From: Fasciola hepatica
Taxonomy: Eukaryota; Platyhelminthes; Trematoda; Plagiorchiida; Fasciolidae
DNA length: 64,000 bases
Direction: 5' to 3'
Assembly (NCBI GenBank): GCA_948099385.1
Contig: CANUEZ040000107.1
Span: forward strand, 5,270,001 to 5,334,000
Program-made: the position numbers and the translations under genes
Notes under the pieces: generated by a model
Told to the model about the DNA's origin: nothing
What the model saw: only the letters and a program-made list of their open reading frames with translations
The model's database searches: none
In this document: positions 34,958 to 46,219 of the stretch, in pieces
Layout: each line of letters starts with the position of its first letter
Numbering within the stretch: position 1 is the first letter of the stretch

Positions 34958-35140
34958 GGTGCGGGGCGCTGTCAGATCCACCTCTTTGGCCGGCGCACAT
35001 CGGGCGTGCAGGTCGTCTGCAACGATGTGCGGGCGCAATTTGGTTGGTGGATCACACCCCCTGTGTTCACTTCGAAGCGTTTTTCAGGTTGGGTGTCCAG
35101 CGCACGGCCAGTCCCACCCACAAGCACCGGTTGCGGATCG
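34958..35140 (+). repeat. GC-rich conserved block, right copy of an inverted pair
   Basis: Reverse-complement partner of 29002-29180, 493 nt after the RT stop of copy 4. In the element's sense direction both copies have the same orientation and position, so the block belongs to the element's 3' region. Confidence 0.8.
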
Positions 35141-36557
35141 CGCGCTCTAATGCTGTCGGCTGCAGATCACGTGATCCAACCATCCTTGTTCGCTGCTGTA
35201 CGCCCATCTATCGCTATTGTCATCACTCTTATCACATCCATTTCTTCGTTCTTCTATGGCATGCTCACCTACCTATTCTGTCCTCGCTCCTATCAACTCT
35301 CACTGGGTCACCTCTCATTGCACATCACTATCGTCCTACCCACTTTACTCTGCCGACGACCGCCAATATTTTTTTCTTCACCCATGTCGGCGTCGCCGGC
35401 TTGTATTATCTATTTATTTGGTTTTACTCTATGCCCACAAAGCTCATTAATCGCATTCTTACGCCTCACTGCCCACCGTTTTGTCAAACCCTCCCTCTTT
35501 CTTCCCTCTCATGCCTAATACCATTACACACCGGTCCCATCCGCACCAATGAACAATTCTCATATTAGAACTGCCTTTCTAAGCTCTGCATCTTTCCCAG
35601 CCACATTTATCATCCAGTCACCACCACTCTATTTTCCTTGCCTGGCTCCGCGATTCTTCTGTGGATCCTTCCACTTGGCCGTTCTTCGATTGGTATCGCC
35701 CAGTTGCATCCACTTGTACAATAGGCTGCAGGCACGCGGCTCCCAAATTCCATTTCCCCGACTCCATCGCGCACCCATTGTTCATGCGTTGTGTTCGTCC
35801 ACCGGTTTTTCTGTCCCGGTGTTTCTTTCCTCTCTGCCTTTTTCGTGTTCCACCTACAATGAGATGCTCTTACTGGTTATGTCTCTTCTGTCTTTTTCGG
35901 CCCGTGCTCCCATCTCCTCTTTCGTCTACTGTTTGCCACAGGCATTTTTCGCGTGCCTTTCAGACCGTTCTGCTTTTTCGCTTGCCACCTAATGTAGAAT
36001 CACTGTTTCGTCATGGTTCTCACTCATAGTATCAGCCCGCTTGATCCGCCATTACCTGACCCCTCTGGTACCTTTTTTGCTCATTTTTCTCCCACGCTGT
36101 TTGCCGTCATAGCTGCTGCATCTTGCACCACGGACAGTTTCACCTCCCAGGCAACTTTCGCCACTTTTTATGCACAATCATTCTGCGCTGCTTAGCCATC
36201 TCCACCGCACTATCTTCCCGCTGAATAACGTAAGCCCATTAATCAGTGCTTCGCCCATTCTTGACCGACACCACATGTCTCACCTACATCAATCAGATTA
36301 TTAGATCCATTCTTACCTGTTCGCTTCGATACTTTCCTTCATCTCCCTTTGTTCTGAACTGCTCCTCAGTCGTCATCTTTTCTGTTCCTCCGCATTCTCC
36401 ACTCCCTCTGTTGATCCGCCAAGTTCACCTGTCATGAAGGTAATTCACCACAATATTCCAAAGTTAATTCTACAAACATTCGACCTAACCTAACCTGCCC
36501 CTCCTAATAACTGACAATTCCGTTCAAGGACTCTAGTGTTATTGCTCCCGCTTCTCT

Positions 36558-36596
36558 TATATGCATATATGTATACATATACATATATATATAAAC
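36558..36596. repeat. AT-rich TACATA microsatellite
   Basis: Short ATATGTATACATATACATATATATATAAA-type tract inside the 3' region of copy 4. Confidence 0.8.
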
Positions 36597-37234
36597 ATGC
36601 GCACACATGCATGTATGCGTTCGCTCTGTATCCTGCAGTTTCTCACAGGCCGTCTCTTTTGCTATCATCCCGCTGACCGCCATGATATGCATCCATTCCC
36701 TCTACATCTACTGTGTCCAATTCTTATGAATCATCTCTTTTATCTGATCCACCGTTTACGCCTTACATTGCTCGCTCCGTGTTTTACGGTGAGTTTTGTG
36801 CTCTGTTCGCCGACCATCTATCGCAGAGTACCAAGGCTTCATTGCTATCTAATCCATTCAGTGCATCCTACTTCTATCCCCATCGTCTCCCACCAACCCA
36901 GCATTTTGTGTCGATTTCTAGCTTTTCTCATGTATATCAGCCAGCTTCCCGATGTCCCACTCAGACCAGTCAGACCCTTCACCTGACCCCGACTTTCAAA
37001 CTCACCGGGCATCCATTTGAATAAGCCCATGGGTTCATTTAAACTCGCTACATTTTCTTTGGTGGGTATACGTCCGCCGTACTTCCATCCCACGTTACTT
37101 CCCCTTCTAAGCCTCTTTTATCCTACTTCTCTCATGTAATTTTCCGCATTTTCATGAATTTTGTCTTTCTATGCCATTACTTGTAAGAAGTTGATCAGAC
37201 ACCTGGCATTCCTCGGGCTTTTCCGAAATAAACC

Positions 37235-37253
37235 AATATTATTATTATTATTA
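37235..37253 (+). repeat. (ATT)n tail of copy 4
   Basis: Directly follows CCGAAATAAACC and marks the 3' end of the plus-strand family A copy. Gypsy-like sequence begins immediately after. Confidence 0.8.
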
Positions 37254-37261
37254 CTCCCTGC

Positions 37262-38215
37262 TAATGAAAAGGCCATCCCAACGTTTGCCCAACGGTAGCC
37301 CACCTTAAAATTGGGGTTAAAGAGTAAATTCCATTGGGCATTCATCAGCGCCGACTTTCTGGTCCCCATTTTAGTCACTGGTTTCTTGCAACACTTCAAC
37401 TTGATGGTCGATGCGCGGGGCAGCAGGGGGCTGGGTCGCCAGACCTCTCTCTTTGCTGTTGGTTATAATTCGCGGGGAACAACATCATATCTTTTACGTT
37501 CAACCACAGGCACACCAACGTTATGGCGAACCCAATGCCTACCCGGCCATGTTTCGGCAGGCCTGGTCCCTCCTGGCAGTGACCACCAACGTCACTCAAC
37601 ATAACGATACCAAGGGACCCCCAGCGTTCAGTATGCCTCATAGGCTGGCACCATTCAAGCTTCGCGTTGCACAGGCCGAATTCGAAGGCGTGTTAGAACT
37701 CGGTATATCACGCCCTTCTAGTAGCCCTTTGGCTTCCTTTCTTCATATGGTCCCTCAGCCTGGCGGCGATTGGCTACCATTTGGTGGTTACAGAGCACTT
37801 AACAAAGTCGCCGTCCCTGACGGACTCCCGGTTCCTCAATTACAGGACCTTACTTCGTCTTTACCAGTTTTTCCGTCTTCAGCCGTATCGACTTAGTTCT
37901 TTTGTACAACCAGATTACCGTAGCAGAGGTCGATATCCCCAGAACTGCCGTCGCTACATCTTTTGGGCTGTTCGGGTTTCTGCGCATGCCGTTTAGATCC
38001 AGCAATGCAGCCAAGGCCTTTCATCGGTTCATACACGAGGCAGCCCGTGGTTTGGAAAGTGTCTGCGTATACCTGAATGGTATTTTGGTGGCTAGTTCCT
38101 CAGACAAAGGGCAACGGTCAAACGGCAACAGCTCTTGGCCGTCAATTTTCAGTCAAACAATAAAGGTGTTAAAATTGTACACGAAGACGGCTGTCTCTGC
38201 ATGCCAAAAGCCGCC
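37262..38215 (+). pseudogene. Ty3/gypsy (CsRn1-like) protease-RT remnant
   Basis: An LTR-retrotransposon pol fragment. At 37311-37440 KFHWAFISADFLVPIL followed by LQHFNLMVDARG resembles the end of a gypsy protease (F-x-x-D-F-I-x-A-D-V ... G-x-D-F-L-x-x-F-x-L-L-V-D). RT follows: HRLAPFKLRVAQAEFEGVLE, RPSSSPLASFLHMV, DWLPFGGYRALNKVAVPDG, then after a shift YNQITVAEVDIPRTAV, FGLFGFLRMPF and VCVYLNGILVASSS. The catalytic Y-I-D-D-I is Y-L-N-G-I, so both aspartates are lost. No RNase H, integrase or LTR is seen nearby. The resemblance to the CsRn1 group is from memory. Confidence 0.75.
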
Positions 38216-40010
38216 AAATGAATGACCCTGTTTTTTGGGGGGTAGGCCTGGGCAGAGACCCAGTTCGTAACCATGGAGCTGCTGCTCTCCTGACAGCGTG
38301 CCGAGTCCTAACAATGTTCCTGAGACTGAAAAGAAGCGAAAAAGAGGGAACAAGTAAGCATCGAAGTCATAACCGTATAGAAGACGTTCGAGAGCGGCTT
38401 GTGAACGTGTCTCCTATTGGGTCTGGCAGCGAAATACCAACGTTATCCCCTCTATCGTACGAATAGAGAAGACGCAAGGTGTATTCTATATATCCTGGCA
38501 CCGAAACAGTACCGATACGAGAGATACTCCGAACGGAAAACGAAACGAAACGCAAAGGCTGTGCAGAAAGCGAACCGCGAGCGCGTACAAACGGCGGACG
38601 ACAGAAAGTGAAGGTTATTCAAAACGAGGTCATCGGAAACCTCGGAAAAGCCGGTCCAGTAAAACGTACGCAACCGAAAAAACAATTAGGCCCAGGTCAA
38701 ACACCATAAAAGATCATAGAGAAAATAGATCCAAAATGGTGTCCAGAAAACAATCATTTTCTCAGAACGATCGCGGTCACTACAGCCAGGTGAGAACCAA
38801 CTGGCACTCAGTAGTACAAGAATCCGGACTGATCAGTTGGCCCGAGCCCAAAGTCCTGTGACCTGGCCTGACCTGATCCCAGAAGCTGAACTGAACTGAT
38901 CTGAACCGAATTGTTTATGTGCACCGGAATCAGATGAGGGCCACTTCTGCGGCTCGTCCAAAGTGGATTTGTGGTCTGGTTGCAGCGGTGGCTTTCTGGG
39001 GTATCCGCATTTGACTCAGTCACGAGGTGCTGTCAAGCATCAGTAACTTCGCAAATAATATTTGGCATTTTAGTAAGTTCGAAAACCGATTTTGCAATGA
39101 AACTCAGTCTGTTTGATGAACATAGGTAGAAACATTTCATTGAGTAGCCCGAGTGGCACCTGCTGTTAAGGTGTATTATTCCCCGAAGCACGATGTTCTC
39201 AGAAATTTTATGGTTGATGTTGCTTTTGGTGTAATTCAGAAAAGCGCATAGAGTAGTCTCATGTCTTACCTTTCGAGCCTCGTGATCCTACCATTAAACA
39301 AGGGTGACCGTTACCCAAGGGAACGGGACATTTAAGTTCGCAATTGCAAGTAATGGTGTACCATACAAATAGCGTTTTACAATTTTCAAGGACCTTATAA
39401 TCTTTGGAAAGTCAACCACCAAGAAGTGGAGGCCCAGTGAAACGCGGGGGCTCACAGGGAGGAGAAACTTGACTACCATTGGCGTCGGCCGCCAGTCCTG
39501 TGCCCTGGTTTGATTTGATTTGATTGATTTGATAACCTTTGTTAACTTTTTCGTAAGCACTCGAGTAACAAGAACATACCTCAGCGGTATTTACCGTAAT
39601 CGTCCCGTTATGAGAACTTTATTACTGGGTATGCAACCACAAGCAACATGAGTGTCCCCTTGACAGTCACCGTACCATCGAGTGACTTCCGAGGAATAAA
39701 GGAAGGAGACACTCGAGGGACTGTCAGCTTTAGCTTAAAAATAGGTCTTTTAGCCCTTCGAATCCCTCTGTTGAGTCCAGTTCAGTTTACACATTACTTG
39801 ATGTGGCTAGAGCCAATCGTGTGTCCAGATAGTTGTGTTGTTGGCGCGTTTCCGTTTGTCCCAACACTGTGTGGTTTTCTTTTTCTGAAAGGCAGACATT
39901 TTGTGCAGTATCAGCCCTGGCAGAGGAAGGCGGAAACAATGAGTTTGACCCTAAAAACTGTTTAACATAATTCGGGGTATACTGCCACCCAACACTGGTC
40001 TACTGCTTTC
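38216..40010. other. Gene-free stretch, unknown repeats
   Basis: No frame has a motif. Local oddities are a CTGAACTGAACTGATCTGAACC run near 38886-38908, a GTTTGATTTGATTTGATTGATTTG run near 39508-39531, and a short block (39638-39673) whose reverse complement recurs at 44378-44411. Part of it may be the tail of the gypsy remnant. Confidence 0.3.
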
Positions 40011-42000
40011 TTAAAACCCTTCACTGCTGTGATATTTATGTCCTCCGAGAGCTTATTCCAATAGGGTACCACTTTATTTAAGAAGTAATTCGCCCTAGTT
40101 TTGAGTGTCGAGTGCTTTCTTTGTATTTTAAGGCTATGCCCCTTGTGCCTCTCTCTGGGATCGGAGAGAAAAAGTCTTCTCGATGCATACCTGACCGTCC
40201 CTTCATTACCTTGAGGGTTTCTATCAAATTCCCGCGAACGCGCCGCCTTTTCGTCGAGAACAGATCCCGGGCACGGAGACGCTCTGTGTAGCTAACCTCC
40301 CCTAGACCAGTCACTATTCTAGTGACTAGCCATTGCACTTTCTCCACACAGTCTATATCTTTCTGGTAGTACGGTGCCCAGGCTTGCAAGCAGTACTCCT
40401 TGTGCGGCCTAACTATGGCTTGGTATATCCGTACGAAAACCGGCTCTCTACACGACATAATGGATCTTACTCGAAAGAGTTCTCTCCTGGCCATATTGGC
40501 TGCTGCGGTACACTGCTTCGACGGCTTGAAGCTGTTGTCCATTATAACGCCTAAGTCTTTGACCTGAGAGACCACTTGCAACGAACCCACACCATTCCCA
40601 CTACCCCTGTATTTATGGTCAAGCATTAACACTTGGGTGAGGTTTAGTGGAAGGTCCCATTTGCGTGACCAGTTTTGTATTGCTAACACGTCAAGTTCTA
40701 TATCTACTCCAGCTATCTTGACGTCATCGGTCAACATAAAGGTGGGGTTTGTAAGCTCACGTGCTAGGTCGTTGATGAAGATGAGGAAAAGCAGAGGGCC
40801 GAGCACCGAGCCCTGTGGCACCCCACTTGGTACACATTCCGGTTTTGAGACATGACTACCCACTTTAACACTAAAAGTTTGTCCTGCTAAAAAACTATCC
40901 ATTGCCTTGCCTTTCCAACAATTCCCATAGACTGCAGTTTGACGTCCAGAAATCTGTGGTTCGCAGAATCAAACGCCTTGCTGAAGTCCAAGTAACACAG
41001 CAATCGACTGTCCCTCGTCCAGGCACTTGGTTACCTCATCGAGGAACAGCAGGAGATTCGTCACACAAGATAGTCCTGCCACAAACCCATGCTGAGCATT
41101 TGATATGAGGTTATGTCGAACCAAATGCCTAGAGATCTGTTTCCTAACTATTCGCTCCAGGCACTTACACAGTACAGAAGTCAAGCTAACCGGCCGGTAA
41201 TTTTCGGCCTTTTGCCGGGGTCCGCCCTAGTAAATTCCTACCACTGTTGCCCTCCTCCAGTCTCTCTAAATAACGTTTCATACAGCTTCGTCACCAGAGC
41301 CTTCAGGACATCGGCCAGAGGTTGAACGATTGCTGGATGAATCCCATCTGGTCCTGCGGCTTTATTTCTATTCAAGGTTTGCAACTCCGCGTACACCTTT
41401 TCTTCTCGTGCAATAAGTTCGGGTATTGGAGACGCCTGTGGTCCCTCCATTCTTTCCTCTAAATTATTTGCTGGTCGATATATGTTCTTGAAGAATGCCA
41501 AGAGCATGTCGGCCTTGTCTTCGTCGCTTAGAGCTAGTCGTCTCGGTGCTCCCTCCAAAGTTGCTAAACCTCATACGTTTGCGGCATTGCACGTAAGCGT
41601 AGAATCGCTTTGGGTTTGTGCGGACCGACGCTCGAAAGCATATTTCTCTACTCTTTGGATCGCTTGAGCTCTGTTCTTAGCCATCTTATAGCTGTTCCAC
41701 GGCACCTGAGTTTTGTACAGCTTGTGAGCCGCCCATCGTTGCCTACGAATGACTATAGCCTTGCGGACTTTTGACTTTCACCATGGGGGTTGATTTCTAC
41801 TGCTAACCACCCTCAGAGGTGCAAACTTCTCTGTAAGTTGGAGTAGCCCCATCTTGATGGTCTCCCAACGTTCCTCTACGGAGGCGTTTGTGTGACTCGG
41901 TGTCCACTGAGCTTCCTTCGTTGCCCTCTTCAGTTCACCCATATTGATTCTCCTATAGAGCTGACGTAACACGATTTCCTTCGGCGCCTTGCTAAGTCTT
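40010..42000 (-). pseudogene. CR1-like reverse transcriptase, second lineage
   Basis: Minus-strand pieces in order: a pre-RT linker (41972-41778: SVEERWETIKMGLLQLTEKF), the N-terminal RT part (41558-41238: DKADMLLAFFKNIYRP, LQTLNRNKAAGPDGIHPAIV), a shifted segment with YLDFSKAFDSANHRFL near 40990-40940, and a 274-codon frame (40902-40078). The last has CVPSGVPQGSVLGPLLFLI, FINDL, FMLTDDVKIAG, KDLGVIMDNSFKPS, IVRPHKEYCLQAWAPYYQKD and TERLRARDLFSTKRRRVRGN. The active site is L-T-D-D rather than F-A-D-D, with the aspartates intact. It differs from family A by V-P-Q-G-S and the Q-A-W motif. Frameshifts kill it. No endonuclease is visible upstream. Confidence 0.8.
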
Positions 42001-42847
42001 AGTGTGACCCTTAGGACTGCATGATTACATTTGCCCAGTGGCTCTTCCCAATTAATTTATTTTCTGCTAGCTACCACGCTTTATTTCGCATTCAGAAATC
42101 GGCCTATGGAATAGCGCGTCATTAGCCCGGAGCAGACCGCACACACTTTTTTTTACATTTCTAGCACTGAACCACCTCAAACCACAATAACGCGCCATAT
42201 CGACACCTGTCGACGGTAATCGCCCACCTATTTACCCAAAAAAGGTTAGGACTGATGTGTGATATAAACCACACACACACACAACTAACGCACGGTAAAC
42301 CAATGGTATAGGGCGAATAGCTTATATCTAATGTAAACCACACGCTTATTACGAATCCCTGGTAAACCCAACAATGAGCATGAAATGGAATAATGTATTG
42401 AGTGTATAAAAATTTCGACGAGGTTGAGTGAGGGACATTCTCTTCGTCTTCATTATTACCACCTGGAACAGAAGGAGTACAACTAATTCAATCTGGTTTG
42501 GTATGTTGAACGATGTATAGGAAATACATTGTTACGACGCTCACTTTCACTTTCCGGTGAATACCAACGGTTAGTAGTCGCAGGCTCAGCCGACTTTGGC
42601 CTCCTTCTTTGAATCCATATTTGCATTTTCAAAGAGACTGTATGAACCGTAGTTTCTTTAGTTATGCTTTGATACGCCATCTTACAAATAAAGGTTATAC
42701 ATCGAAACAAGTTTCACGTATTATTAGGCGACACAAAGGGAGTGCTTGCCATTGATTCCTCGCCAACTGAGATTCATCAGAATCTCTTCGGACAAAAAGG
42801 TCTTCAAAATTGTCCGAGTGCACTGGCCGACTGACGTACCTCCAATA
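42001..42847. other. Gene-free stretch
   Basis: Contains a short CA run near 42271-42283 and no motif-bearing frame. Confidence 0.35.
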
Positions 42848-44330
42848 TTAATCATGAATTGTAACCGAAGGGGGTAAAATAGTTTTGTTATCCAAATTGC
42901 CATTTTCCGTAGTATTTCTATCCTCCAGTTTTTCCAGCAGAGCTTCGTACTGAGGTATATTCCTTACAGGAATATTAACAGGCAAAATTTGAATAGTTCT
43001 AGCGTATGTTATTTGGCTACGCAACATTGCCATTTCTTCAGTGATCTGGCTCTGCTATCTGGAAAATTGTGCCATGTAGTTTCCTTTTGAAGCTGAATGG
43101 AATAAAAAAATACCTAAGAACGTACATACTATGATATACAGTTTCTTTTGTATACGTTTAAAGTCGTCAGCATTCGGTGAGTTCAAGGATGGACGGGTTG
43201 CGGAGGCGTTCACTCGACAGCCGTAGCTAGTGGAAGGTTGGCTGCGTTAAAAAGAGTAAGCATCTTAGGACGAAAACTTTACGTGTGAATGGGAGTCGAT
43301 ACTTTAATGGGTCTTGATAATATCTGGCTACATTGGTTGAAGGAATTACTGGAAGAGTACCAATAGTTTACCTGTACTCTGCAGGACTGAATACTTTTCT
43401 TTCCTGGGATCGATGTGGCTGTGACTAGTCATCGGACAGAAACATAGACATGTCGTCCATATCCGGTGGCGGTGGTGTTATGTCCAAATCAACATGACCA
43501 CTGATCCTTTTCCTCAACGGTTCGTTTTCTTCGCTGGACAGGTAGACCTTAGTGGATTTCTTTCTAAAACAGGTAGTAGTAACAGCCAAACATACTGTTT
43601 CCTTTTCCGTAACGTTCCATGATTTTCGTTGCGTCCGTAGACGGTAACTCGGACATCTCCAGCATTTTCAAATATTTTGTAGCCTCGTATTTATCTAAAA
43701 TTTATAAAATATGGTCTTTCCACCTATCCACAATAAAGTTTTCGTACATTTCCCTGGGTAGAACTTCTTTTAGCGCCACAGGCCCCGAATATAGCAGAAA
43801 TTGGCGAAACTCGGAAGCCTTCCACGAATCAATTTCCGTCAGAGTTCTACACTTGCGGGGAAAATCACAAGGAATTTGGTCTTGTATGACCAACAGTTGT
43901 TCATTAATTATTCGTAAATGACTTGCAGCAATAGGGACTTTCTTCGATATTCCGCCCGTTCTCCAAATGCCCAGGAGACGCTTCATTAGACCGAAACACA
44001 CTGCATGCATGTAATCGACCGGAAAGTCGTTTATCATGTCGATACGAAGAACTTCGAATGAAGATGATCCAGTATGATGTTCTTCCTGTTTTCTGGAACG
44101 GAAATCTATTATTTCTAGGTCTTCTACTGGTAACTGGTAATATCAGACGATGATTGGCACTCACTCCACGTTGAGTACATCGGAAACAGCTGAAGAATCC
44201 GCTGTGAAGTTTTGTTCTTCTAATCAATGATTTTGCGGGGGCATCCGCAATAACACTGTGGAGCACACTTTTGATGAGTTGACCTTTCAACCTCAGACGA
44301 ATTCCTTGGTTCAACAAAAGTTTTCAATTC
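42848..44330 (-). pseudogene. CACTA/EnSpm-like DNA transposon transposase remnant
   Basis: On the minus strand, a frame near 44317-44130 reads LIKSVLHSVIADAPAKSLIR, then RTKLHSGFFSCFRCTQRG. After a shift, 44037-43702 reads MINDFPVDYMHAVCFGLMKRL, then DSWKASEFRQFLLYSGPVAL. I recall this pattern (D-A-P-A-K, H-S-G-x-x-S-C-x-x-C, D-Y-M-H-x-V-C-x-G-x-x-K-R-L-L, W-K-A-x-E-F-R) from animal CACTA-type transposases. Downstream pieces at 43620-43440 (PPPPDMDDMSMFLSDD) and 43033-42848 could be its C-terminal domain, less surely. At least one frameshift separates the two core pieces. Terminal repeats were not identified. Confidence 0.6.
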
Positions 44331-46219
44331 AGAAATGGTATCTTCCAGGTACGATCAGGGACTGTCAGGGGGACTCCCCGGTGACTATCAAGGGGACACT
44401 CGTGCTGCTTGGGAATAAGAATGTCCCATATGTCTCCATTTGGTAGTCCGAGGAAATCCACGTAGTTTAGACTTTTTGGAATTCATCCGTAAAGTCAACG
44501 AAATAAAGTAAATTTCTAGATGAAACGCAAAGTAATATATACATAAAAGATATAAGAGCTCAGATTATATAGAAACTATGGCAGTGTGACCCTGTTCTAC
44601 CGGTTTAAGGGCAGTATACGAGTACAAGCTGCGAGCGCAGCCATGACTGCAGCTCAGCGGATTTCGCGCCGGTTTATTTTGAATACACTTAAACATTTTT
44701 TGGGGTGAAAATCAGAAAACGAAGATAAATAGGCCGAATAAGTCATTGTAGTTGTCACTGGTGGTACATTTAAGTGTCAGTTGAGGAAAATATGGCCTTT
44801 GCTAATATGTACATATGGAAAATGAGAAATTTACGGCTGACGGAAGAATTCACTGAGGCCGTCCACAGGGAAACAAATACCAAAAAATGATACCTTTCCT
44901 CATATAAATTAAATTGGAAAACAGTACCAAGTCACAGATACGTTCAGGGTTCTGTAATCCAAGAATCATTGAGTATCCCATCGAGGACACTCAGGGGACG
45001 GCCAAGTGTTCCCCTGTACTGCCTGGGACTCTTTATTCATTATATTGCAAAGCTTTTCATGTTGCATGCGTTTAACCTGGGATTACCAATAACAGTGGAG
45101 CGAATTTCACCACATGGCACGAACATTTGTGCAGAATTTGAATTTTTCCGTGGTCATGCAGTCTCACATTAGACGCCACCGGAGTTTAAGTCAGTCACAT
45201 CCTGTGGAACAGAATGGTTACTGAAATCTGTTATGTTTCTCCTGATTTCAAAATATAACAGAGCTTTAGGATTTCTTTAAGTCTAGTCGGGATCTGCTAC
45301 CGTATATTGCCTATAGCCATGGGTCCTGGATTCACAACACGATGCCGATAATACTCGGCAGCGCGCATAGAAGAACTGGAAACGCTGAAATGGGATAACG
45401 TGTGTTTTGGTGGAACGCAAGAGCGGGCGTGCAGTGTACAAAGACGGAGTGCGTGACACCGCAGATTCGGTAGTCGTTCAGGTAAACAAATTTGTTAGCG
45501 TGTGTAGGTGGTTGTCACATCGGTAGCACTACAAGGCTTAATAAGTTCATCTCAAGAACTTTTAAACTAACATTTGAGCTTATTTGTGGTCATGTACAAA
45601 ACTAATGGATATAAAAAACAGCTGACCAGTGGGAAGAACAGATTATTTTTATATCATGCATCTCTTGTTCATATTAACGCACGAGTGCCATAGCAAAGAA
45701 TGTAATAAAAAAAAGTTAAATGTGCAAGTACCTACGGTGGCGATCGGGATGCAGTTAAACCGTAGGTTGTGAAACAGATGATAAGGTTACAAAGTTAAAA
45801 GGATTCATTTTTGCCTCCAAAAGGACTTACCAACATTTTATGCGGACGCAAGAAATCATGACCTACAAGCACATCAGAACAGAGGCTGGGCAGAATAGTA
45901 AGTTCAACTAGAGGGTAGTTAGAATCTTTGTAAGACAATTGATGTATATGCGCTTACAAAATCCGAGTGGTTGAGACAGACAGAGGGCGGAGGCCTAGAA
46001 TTTAGGCTTCATTCGATATGCAACTGAACGGTGGAATTTGAAAACAATTAAGCAGAAATTCAGGAAAACAACAGTAATAAAACTAAGGTAGACAGAAAAT
46101 AGCAAATGAACATGGCATTCACCTCCGCTAGCTGTTTTGATCGAAAAAGTTTGTCTCCGAAAAGGTTCAAGCTTCCCTATTTCTTACTTTATGGGAATAG
46201 ACTTGCTGTTGTGCTTTTA
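44331..46219. other. Gene-free stretch
   Basis: AT-rich, with only short frames. It holds the second copy of the short block shared with 39638-39673 and a similar GGACACT-rich stretch near 44970-45030. It may include the outer part of the CACTA-like element. Confidence 0.35.

Larger units (their letters stand above)
34466..37234 (+). other. Long pyrimidine-rich 3' region of copy 4 (non-coding)
   Basis: About 2.8 kb rich in C and T without a motif-bearing frame. The 194-codon frame at 34934-35518 crosses the GC-rich block and then turns hydrophobic and low-complexity. I treat it as incidental, because the same block in copy 3 is read in other frames. An AT tract lies at 36558-36596. Confidence 0.5.
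31121..37253 (+). mobile_element. Family A CR1-like copy 4 (EN + RT + long 3' region)
   Basis: Plus-strand copy with an endonuclease frame, an RT broken by shifts (32300-34465) and about 2.8 kb of pyrimidine-rich 3' sequence. It contains the GC-rich block (34958-35140) and ends TTTTCCGAAATAAACC followed by (ATT)n at 37235-37253. The 5' edge is unclear: a proline-rich segment from 31121 may be the end of ORF1 or rearranged sequence. The tail and block match copy 3 on the other strand. Confidence 0.7.

Noticed and set aside
34934..35518. 194-codon plus frame as a protein gene
   Set aside because: It crosses the GC-rich block, which the other copy reads in different frames, then becomes hydrophobic and low-complexity in pyrimidine-rich DNA. 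It sits in the 3' region of a retroelement.
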